In this document: one piece after another, positions 41,001 to 52,200 of the stretch
Layout: each line of letters starts with the position of its first letter
How positions within the stretch are numbered: the stretch's first letter is position 1
Notes under the pieces: generated by a model
Told to the model about the DNA's origin: nothing
The model's database searches: none
The model's input: only the letters and a program-made list of their open reading frames with translations
Position numbers and translations under genes: made by a program
NCBI RefSeq assembly: GCF_910592395.1
Contig: NC_088311.1
Span: 8,558,501-8,622,500, forward strand
Direction: 5' to 3'
Source of the DNA: Lineus longissimus
Lineage: Eukaryota > Nemertea > Pilidiophora > Heteronemertea > Lineidae
DNA: 64,000 nucleotides

Positions 41001-44000
41001 AGACGAGGAATACCGAGCGTCACGTTCATTTCACCACGTCCAGCAAAGTGGAAAGTGTTCAGCGTCATCTGCGTACTCGGCTCGCCAATCGACTGAAAAA
41101 GAAATCGACATTTGAAGCCTTTTTTATGCCACTGATCTCCCTCTTGGAACCATACAGCACAAGTTATTCCCTGGTTTTGCCTGTAATTCTTTTAAAAACC
41201 TCTGTTAAAACTGGTCTTTTTTAAATGTTCAGTCTAAAAAAAACCCAAACGATTCTGGAGTGCAAGTACATTTGAGAAAAACATTATTGTTTGTTAAACT
41301 CAACAGGACAGTAATGTCCATAGAGGGCTTTAGACATATTTGGTTGCATATATTAACATTGTTGACAAAACTCTGTCACTGACCTGCGCAGCTAGGAGTC
41401 CAACCGCTTGTCCAGGCTCTGCTACCGATTGACTGATGCGGAGATTCAGAAGCGTTTGAAATCGGTCGGCATCCATGGTGCCTTTCGGATTATGCTTACT
41501 CTTTAACAACTGAAAGAGAGGAAATTTCATAAGGGTTTATCAAGAACAGCTCTTTTGGGGGGACTTGGTTGACAGGAGGTTGCAGGTGGAGAAGATTTTG
41601 GTCCCAAATGCAATTTGACCTCTGTATACAGAACATTTTAAGGACAGCACTTGTCAGTCCTAAGGATATTCTTAATAGATAGGTTCTACAGTACACAAAA
41701 TAAGCAAATATATATTCGCAAAGACAGCAAATTCAGGCAGTTTACCTTGTCAGGATTTGACGTTATATAACTATCGATGATTCCATCAAGCCTGTCAGAT
41801 ATAGCACCAAAGTAACGATCTGGGCGAAACTTGGACAAAGTAGGCTCGAGTGTCTTCGAATCATCAATGTACCTGAAGAAAAGTATATACCGTAACAGAA
41901 AGGGTGCGTGCAAGAAGATGGCAACACTCGTTTTGAGAAAAATGGGTGTTTGCTTGCCCTTCCTCGGTTGCAAATCATCCATTGAAAATCTCAAGCATCG
42001 AGCATTGATGGCCTACGCTTTTGGGGGTAACGCAAGACTGGTACCACCAAGGCGTTGACAATGCTACACACCCACGAGCCGGGCCCTCTACCAAAGCATG
42101 GGGAAAGGCCAAATCATTGGGACAAAACAGTTATAGATCAGGATGGGTCTTGTGTGGGTTCAGAAACCAAGAAGACTATGTACCGCTGTTGAAATATTGA
42201 ACATCAAATGATTGATACATGCAGCACACTAGCCAACTCACTTTTTTTTCTTCGATTCACCTAAATTCCTCCACGACTCAGCCAGGTCTAATGCCGACTG
42301 ACATCTGCCATTGGAGCTGTCAGAGAAGTCTGGTTCCTCTCCTCTCTTTATACAATACTGCTGGAAGGGTTTTGCTGGATGCTTTCGGTTGTTCTTATGT
42401 TCTTTCTTTAGCTAAAGGAGAAAATGCTACAGTTATCAGACCAAGGATGACAATCTTGCAAAATGATGAAATAGCGACTACTGACTTCAAGATCTGATGT
42501 CAAAATTTACAAGAGAGACAAAAGGCGATCACAACTCCATGTATTTATTTACCTTTTTCCTATGCTGTATAGCAGATTCTGTGTCCAACTTCTTGTTGAC
42601 CATTTGTATTTGTTCCTTGTCAAAAAGGCACTGCTCGTTTTGTATCAGGAATGGGAACTGCTTCTCATTCAAGAACTGAGTGGATGGCACATCGAGGCTG
42701 TCATTGCCATAACTGAACTGCAAAGTCAAAAATGAGGTTTGCTGTGAGAAAAAGTAAGGCAATATTTCTTCAATACACAGACAAAACCTGAACAAAACTC
42801 TTAAAATAACATTCCATACACAGAGAATGAACAGTTTCTGCTGAAAAATGAACACTACCTGGACTGCAATGGAACAGAAGACTTATGGAACTGCATGGAG
42901 ATATGATTGGGTAAAAATTCCTCTACCTGTACTATGCTTCCGTCGCTGTCTCTGACCGTCAGATCATAAGCCACCTGTATACCCTCCAAATGTTTGATTA
43001 TACACCTCTGCAGGTATCCACTTCGACTTGTCTTCACGGCAGTATCAATCAGACCCTGAAATAACAGAACAAGTATACTTGTCATGAAAACGTTGTGCTC
43101 ATTCTCCTTGAAAACACCCAGGGCTGGTTAAATGACTGGTTGACTGAAATATGAACTTGACACGAGACAGTGAAAGGGTCAGAAGGATTTGGAAGGCTGG
43201 AATAAAGGCCAGTCTCTTTGATTTGAGACTAGAAACCACAGCTACTCCTCCTGACAATTGCACACTAACTGCAAGAAAATAGAAAATAAAATAAAGATTT
43301 GCTAACCTCTCTTCCTGCCATGCAATGAAAGAAGTACTCCTGCGGTCGGATACCTGTCAAGAAACGACCATCAACGAATCCGCCGGCTCTCGGTGTGACA
43401 TCATACGGACGAAACGACGGCAGACCTCGCCCACTCATCATCAGAGGGGGACGGCGACCTTCCAACTCGATTTGTCCGAGCAAGCAGGAGATCTGCATGG
43501 TGTTGACCTAGGAAAGGAAGAGGCAAAGGTTTAGTGAAAATAGATCATCAGTACACCAACCAATTCATCTAGATGCTCAAGTTGCTATTTCAGTGGCACA
43601 ACTTGAACCAATTTGTATGAATTCTAAAAGTGTTTGAGGCATGTATTTCGTGACGAAAATAGGGCATATCGGACTGGACAAATGGACTCTTGACAACTTA
43701 CAGTTGAACCTTTCGCTCCTGACTGAACCATCAACTGCAGATTGTTCTTGGGAAACATCTTGTGGAGACCAGTCGGCATACAAGCTCTGGAAGATGTAGA
43801 CATTATAAGTAATATAAGCATATAGGAGGTGGTACAATGTATGAATGACAGACAAACAGTCCTATTGCTGCCTTGATCAAGCAACACGTAAAATTAGGTT
43901 TGATGATAAACATTATTGCTCTTTAGGGCATACATGTAGGTGATTGGCAACACTTGTCACAATAAATAGGGAGAGAGACTTCCTTTGATTGGCAATTTCT

Positions 44001-46442
44001 ATCAGTACCATGATGGACGCTTACCGAAAGTGTAGTACTATTTACGAAAACTTCTCAGTCTAGGTAAACATGGACTTACTTGGTGATCTGGTTCTGACAC
44101 TCATCCGTGAATCCCTTCATGGCATGGTCAAGCTCCTTCAGTTCGGAGTCGTCCTTATTGAAGTGTGCCATGTGGTACCTCCTGACTATCAGCTCTCCAT
44201 CACTGTCGTCGTCAAGCTTGAATGCTTTAGCTGAAGCAGCTGGACCAGACTGTGCTCCATCTTCCATCACCTTGCGCCTACTCTGATCTGCCTATTAAAC
44301 AGAGTGATTTTTTGACCAGATTGAAGGAGAACAGGGTCAGTGCCATTTGCTAATGGTGGTTCAGTGGCCCCTGAATCACCGTTATTGTATGAAGTTTAGC
44401 CAAAGCTGCAGCAAAAATGTTTAATGCTGCCTACCTTCAGCTGAACTACAATTTGTCACTAAGGAGACGGCATCAAGGTGCACCATCTACTTCTCGAAAG
44501 AAGCCGGATAAGACTGTTAAATAATCTCACATAGATTCCTCATTTTCTGACAGAATTAGAAATCTTGATCACCGAATATAGCGTGATTATGCACCGAAAT
44601 GACCAGGATTCTTTCTTGAATGTTACGTGTTAATGTTTTCCTACCTTTGGTGTACACAGAATATCTTCAACTCCTAAGGAGAACCCATGGTACTGCAGAA
44701 ATATGGTGAAGACTCTTGCAAGAGCAGTTAGCAGTTTACCAGCTACTTGAGGGCCATAGAGCTGTAAAAGGAGTATTTAATGATTAGTAACCAAGTTGAG
44801 TTTGAATGTTACCTTCGCAGACAAATTCTGGCACCTTTTGGTCGAAATCAAAGACCCCGCATGCTGCGCTACATTTGGTATTAAAGCCCAGCTTAAAACA
44901 CAAAGTGGCACTGACCATTCCAAGAACCCTTGACCTTCTGATGACAAGTCGGCTCTCTTGCACTTTGCCACTGTGCTTCATGATTCTGAGAAGAACTTGG
45001 TCCCTCCAAAACAATTCCGATTCTTCATTTGAAGAGGAGGTACAAATAAAACTGGATGCGATAAAAAGATCACATTTATAAAACGACATTCCTACCTCAT
45101 AAAAGCAGTGAACTAAACTGTAGGGGGTGGCACCGTAATGAGCCTTGTCCAGGACACCGACAAGCAGCTCTCCCTGTCGAATAATCACTTCACTCTCGCT
45201 CATATCCAAGCCATTCAAGGGTGAACCACCTGCAGCCCAATTGCGACTTTTCCCTGTGTTCCAGCTCTGCAAAAATAGTAATGCAACGTCAAAGAAAATT
45301 TAGTGTTACTTCGCCGAGTGTGGACAGGTTCTTGATAAACGTTACCAAACTATTAGCCAAATGCTCCTTCTCTGACAAAGGCATCACCTATCTGTCGCAT
45401 GCAAAGTATCAGACAATACCATCCTCAATCAAACGCAGAGTGATTTTATAGTTAAAGCCAACTTTGCACATGCAATACAATGCCCTTTTTGCACTGAAGT
45501 TGGTATCAAAGCAATCGATGCATCATCAAACACTGGTTGTACGAAATCCCTTAACAGGAGGTTGGTGTTGGAACTAACCTTGCCAGGGATTTTCGCCTTT
45601 CCGTCCAGATTTATCGCAGGTTTTCCATCGGGGATCAAGTTTAACAGAACTGTCGAAATGACCTGTTTTCCTGACCACAACGCTGATGGCTTAATGAGTG
45701 CAGGTCGCAGCGTCTTCACAGGATGCTGACTGTGCGTCAAAGTACTGTAGACAAGCTGCTGGTAGTCATGCCTGGAAAAAAGAATCGAACAATTGAGCAA
45801 TTTGCTTCCTGCAAATGTGGACTTGGCGACCAAATGCCTCGACACATTCTACAGGATTGTTCCCTGTCGTAAACATGACAGGACTTTTGGCTGGAGCCAA
45901 ATCTCTGAAAACCAAGCTGTGGGGAATGGTCGAAGACCGGCAGCAATCAACCAATTTTGTTGTGCTGCACAAGCTGAGGTTATGATGGTTACTTAAAATC
46001 TGAAAGCAGAAGAAGAATACGAAGAAGAATGGCAACTTACTTGCCGAAGAAACGTCCTCTCATGGTGAGTAGTACACCAGATATCATATGATCCTGAATG
46101 AGACCAGCAAGGGGTGTTCCATCCTTTGGCACGAGATACTGATAGTTGGTGCTCACTGGAGAGAAAGATGAAACTGGTTTGAGACGAGTTAAGTTACTGT
46201 AGCATCTGTCCTCAATGAAAATGATAATAAATTTTGCACCACTTTGACACTAGCGAGCGCCCCTACTTCAGAGATAGACAATCTTCCAGTTTGAGGCAAA
46301 CGTTGAGATTCAACATGAATTTTACTTAACCAAATCTGCCAACGCTACAGGCCTGCACGACCACTGCCAAGAATCGAGACAATCATTTCTTACCTATGTG
46401 ATATGCCTCAGCTCTACCCAATTCGTTCTGTGGGAAGTGAGC

Positions 46443-46475
<33 letters not shown>

Positions 46476-49192
46476 TGCCTTACAGTTAGCATAGTGCAGA
46501 CGTAGCGTCTTCTCACCGGTCAAAACTCGAGCCTACAAATTGAAGAATTCCACATTTTTCAGAACAATAGGAGGGCTTGCTGCCAAACAATAATCAAGAT
46601 AACTGATTTTTGAGAAAAACACTTCAAACATTTACGATATGTGACCCACCACGACAAAATGAGTCGCATGTCGCACAGAAGATGAGCCTAAAATGACATC
46701 AGGACAAATTGGAAGAAACTGATGTACTCAGGTGTCACAAAAGGCAGACAAAAGTGAAATGAACAACCAGTCCGCCTCAACCTGCCAAGCTCGGAGCGAC
46801 ATGCGACTTGTTTCGTCATGGCGGGTCACATATATCAATCTGAAGAACCTGTTCACTGTACAGCCAGTTCACCCAGCTTTTACTGCGTGAGCATTGGTCT
46901 TCCATGTGGTTTATTTTTAGGTCAAGTGGATTTTACTAATGCTCTAATTCTGACCTGGCCTGGGCTTCGTCATCTAGTCGGAGTAAGCGGACGCACCAGT
47001 ATGTATAGATAGATATAATCAGGACAATGCTTTACCTTGTGCGCCTGTATACTAGGCCTGTGTAGAGTAGGCTGTCTATTCATCAACAGCACATCACCGT
47101 TCTTCAAATGACGCAGTACCTGAAAACATTAACATCATGTCATGTCAGAAACATAGCATAAAATAGTCAACTTAATGACGTCAGCCAGAGAAAAATCTCT
47201 TTGGATCAAAATCTGAACCATTTCTCGTCTCAAATTTTGGATCTGGATCTGGCCTGGGCACTTTTTTAGCTGCACAAAATGTACATCATATCAACAGACA
47301 AGGTTCTAATTTCTTCTTCCAATCTTGGCCACCAGTTTCAGACTCTAGAGGGACACAAAAACATACCTTCTTGTGACCAAGAATGGGCCTCCCATCAGCT
47401 GACAACTTAGGTTTGAGTAACTGATTAGCGACTGCTTGTCGTCGAGTCAGACTATCTTTATGAAGCATCACTTTATTTCCATCTTCCTGAATTACGAAGA
47501 CGGCGCTGAAAAAATATAACCCATTTGACGTTAAAAGTTTGTTGGAATCACCTCTAAATGAAAATATTGAAGCCGCAAAAAACCCATTACTGAAAACTTT
47601 GGAAGTACCAGAGGAAATGGTAGAACGAAATGCACAAGGTAAAAAAACCAAATGACAAAATCGAATCGCAACCACTGAGGAACATGCTGTTATCAGTACA
47701 AATGCTTTAAGGAGACCAATATACACCATTTGAACAGCGGCCTACATGAAAGTGAACAGGCCTCAATTTCACCTCAATTCATTGGAGAAATTAGAGTATG
47801 ACCATCCATTATTATTTACAGTCAATGGGCAAGGAAAAGTAGAACATACCCAGGGTGCTTCTCGGGCCCATTGCAGACTGCTTCAGCGAGCTCCTGGACA
47901 TTCCAAGGGGTGACCACCTCCGGATAAGTCAGCTTCTTGGCAAAGACATCAGGAATGCCCACTTCATCTGTGTTGATGTAGGGGTCAGGTGATATCACAG
48001 ATCTGGCAGCAAAGTCGACACGTTTCCCCATCATATTCTTTCGAAAGAGTCCCTCCTTTTTCTCAAGAAGCTGAAGATAGAGAAATAAGAACAGATGAAA
48101 ATAAATGATGCACATTTATACAGGTTTGTGGTACAAAACAATAATGAAATGGCCAGGGCCATTGTGCTCACCTCATGTGGAGGAAAGATGGATAAAGAGC
48201 ATGGTATTGTGTCATGTAGTGTTAGGTTTGATGTAGGTCCAAGCAATTACAATTTCCCCAAAATGGCCAATTTACAGTACATTCGACCTCTGTGACCTTG
48301 AAAAGTAGGTCAAATCAAAGAAGACCCGGGTGACACATTGAATGGTTGTTAGAATTAGATGTACCTATGATATAAAATTGGTGCCAATCGGGCAAGTCAT
48401 TACTAGGAATAATGGCATTTTGAAGAATTTAGGATTTGGCCCCCTCCCTGGAGGCCAAACGGCAAATCAGATCGCACCAAACTTCGGTACCTGAGATCAC
48501 CTGACCAAGGGGTACATGTGTACTTAATTTGTGATCAATAGTCATTGCAGTTAAGAAACGTGCCATAGTTACGGCCTGACGGCGAATTTACACCATTTGA
48601 CCTCTGTGACCTTGACAAGAAGGTCAAATTAAAAACCTGTGTGACATATACTGTATGGTGGTTAGATGTACCCATGATATCAAATTGGTGGCAATCAGGC
48701 AAGAAGTTAAGGAATAATCACATTTGTAAGGTTTTGGGATTTTGCCCCCTGGTGGTAAAGTGGTGAATCATATTGGACCAAACTTCGGTCCCTGAGATCA
48801 CCTGACTAAGGGGTAAATGTGTACCAAATTTGGTATCAATAGTCATTGCAGTTAAGAAACGTGCCATCGTTACATCCTAACGGCCAATTTACACCATTTG
48901 ACCTCTGTGACCTTGAAAAGGAGGTCAAATCAAAAACCCGGAGGATATATGATGCACCTTTGCTAGAAGTACCTACCATATTTTTTTCAAAATTTCCCGA
49001 CTACTATTAAGGGAGATATTGCATATTTTCACTTTTAATGTTTGGCCCCCTGGTGGCCAAACGATGAAACGAATCGGACCGAAACTTGGTCTCCAAGGTG
49101 TCATTACATAAGGGTACATGTGTACCAAGTTTCAACTCAATAGCTCTAACAGTTACGAAACGTGCCCTGCTAACGGACGACGGACGACGACG

Positions 49193-49239
<47 letters not shown>

Positions 49240-52200
49240 ACGACGGACGCCACGGTATGGGATAAGCTCACCTCTGCTAAGAGGTGAGCTAAAAACTAAA
49301 ATCTTAAGTTTCAGATCAATCAATCAAATGGAGGAAAATCACTATAACCACGGATGAAAATTGATTCATTTTCACTTTTGCTCTAATTATTTTCCACACT
49401 GTTGGGTCTTTGTACTGGGCTATAACTCGACCTCTTCAACTTACCTGTTTTATTCCTGGCATAGCATCTTTGGAAAACTTGTCAAGGTCGCTGTCTACGA
49501 TACAGTTGACCTGCGTCTGCAACCTGATCCAGGCGCTCTGAAGCTTCTCAGTGGAACTCCCTTTCTTTGGCGCATCAAGATCTGTCAATCCGTTCTCCAA
49601 CTCCCCCTTGGCGCGTTGGGCTATGAGTTCCCGAAGAAGGATACTGCTCTGTAAAACTCTTGAGAGATTAGCCGTCTGTCGATTCTCATACTTCTTGTCA
49701 CCCATTGAAGCAATCTAAAAGTAAAATGTTTATAAAAGTATTGAAGAAAGTGAAGAGATACAATTATCAGCCCCAGCAAGGTAAGATGGTACAATTAGAG
49801 CCTCTATGTGCATTAATGTGTACTGCCAGCTGTTTTTGTACACTGTAGAGGCTATTTGGACTGGGATTATAAGTGTACCACTTTACCTTACCAAATATCT
49901 AATGATTGCATTTACTCTAATACAGACTAGACTGTGTATCACTATCACAATGGTGAAGTCTGTACTAATGTAGGATTGATAATGTCACATGTTATGTACA
50001 TGTGTCAAATGTCACTGGTCACAAGCATGTTCTTAAATGACAAAGACCAAAAACATGTCATGACATGACAGGTTGAAAATTGATGTGTGTGACGTCTATC
50101 CATGCGTCTATCTCTCTTTCTATTTCCTGGAGATTCATTTGAACATTTCAACCCTTCACAACTCCAGATCTCAGTGTCATAAGTACAAAACATTCACTTA
50201 CTGGCCGGTACTTTGAAGCAGGCACAGGCACACAGTCGATGAAGAAGACATCCGTTGGGCACGCTCTCTGATGTGCTATCGCCTTCAGTGCACCAAACAA
50301 GTACTGCAATAAGGTGCTGTCGTGTTTCCAGACTAGTGCCAAATGTTCGCGAATTCGCACTGGTGTCAGATAAACCTGGCCAGTCAGTTCTGCATCCATG
50401 GAGTCCTTCAGCGAATCAATATCATCATCTTCTTCGGTCACTTCAGGGTCATCATCGCCCGCCCTGATTTGTTTGCGCCTGAACAAATTTAGAAAAATGT
50501 TCAAGATTTTCTTTCGGAATAATTTCAATCTTTGATAAACATTACAACATTAACCTTTGTTTCCTTTAAAATGCAACCCAAAACCTGTCAGGATGACTTT
50601 CTTTATCTTCTTTTTCTTCTTCATTACCAATCTCTTCCTTGATGAAATATACTTCTAACAGGTTCTCCTTGAATGTATATAAGCTACAAGTCTTGACTGC
50701 AACAAGTCTTCGAATACTTAAAAGGCCGAGCCTTCCTCTTTTGCGCATTCAGGGCAAAACCAGAAACAGCGTGACTTACTTTGCTTTCTTTGTTTCTTGT
50801 GATTGTCTGTACTGCTTTTGCTTCGTCTTGCTTACATCTGTACTGAAGAAAATTTTGCTCTGTTGGGCCGAGCGTAGCCGTCGGGCTGGTGCCTTGCAGT
50901 GGGGACAAGGGGTCGACTCTTTCATATGCTCTTTTGTAAACTCATTTATCATATCCTGCCTTAATTCTACGACATTCTTTGCCATGACATAGTTACCACG
51001 GACACTCTTGCCTGAATCTGAAAGCAGAACAAATACATTAGTCTTAAATTGTTTACTGATATTACGCTGGTTTTATGCACAGTTCTTAAACACCTTGGTT
51101 GCAGCATAGCTGCATGAAATTGAAATCTCACTGTTGCTGGTAGTAGTCTCACTAAACAATGCTCAGGTTAAGCTGTTATCGGCCCAAAATGATTTTGGCC
51201 TACAACTTCGCTCCACCCTTGCGACTTGAGACAGCCCATACATTCAGTTTGGTATCAATTCCTTGAACCGCATTTATCAACAGGCCTTTCGATTACATCA
51301 TTTTCACACCGCTATACGGTGTAGGAAATTTGGCAAGTCCCCAAATTAGGCCCTGAAAAAATGTCCCCAAAATAGAAAAAATTTTTTTTTTTTTTTTTAA
51401 GGGGTAATTTGACCCCCTGAAGCGTTTTTTGACACCTTAAATGACCAAATCTCATCCTAAATGGCCTAATTTGATACTTTTCATTCTAAAATAATGAGTT
51501 TTCAGGTGCATGTGACAATGTCAGTCAATAAGGACGTCGATGTTCAGGCAAATTGGCACGACGAAATGTCCCCAAATTAAGCTAAAAAGAAAAAAAAACA
51601 TGTCCCCAAAATAGGCTAAAAAAATACAGGGTGTAGAGGTCTCCATGTAATTGAAAGGCCTGATCAATGCGTCTTTAAAACTACATGTATCATTTAAGTC
51701 ACTTTTACGTCGATGGAGGACAGAAGAGAGCCAATTCTGAATTGAACCTACATGTATATTCAGTTTGAATCCAATTGACTTACCCGCCATTGCACTTTCC
51801 AAATATTCTCTAAATTTAGCTATGATCAAATCATCCGGACATTTTTGGATTGCAGCAAGTTCCGACCCGATGTCTGCCACAGCCTGCAGATGATGAACAA
51901 GGCCTCGTTCCAACAACTTGAGGTTGGACGCAAGAAGCTCAACATTGAGAGTCTCTGCACGCACACGATGGCAGTGAAAACATGTCAACTTCAAAATCTG
52001 AAAACATCAGTATTGAAATTTCATGCCAGGGTCGTATCAAAGAAAGAATGATAAATAGTAGAGAAAAATAAAGTTGCCTGGACTGGGATTCGAACCACAG
52101 ATCTTTGAATAGATCTGAAGGTCCTACATACAAGCATAGCATTTTGGTCATTGAGGAAGGGGGCAAAGCACTGAATAAAATTAATTAAGAGACCCAATGC

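Noticed and set aside
52080-52150. tRNA-like B box (inverse of GGGATTCGAACC) in POLR1A intron 2
   Set aside because: No A box at proper spacing and no cloverleaf could be drawn. At most a tRNA-derived SINE remnant.
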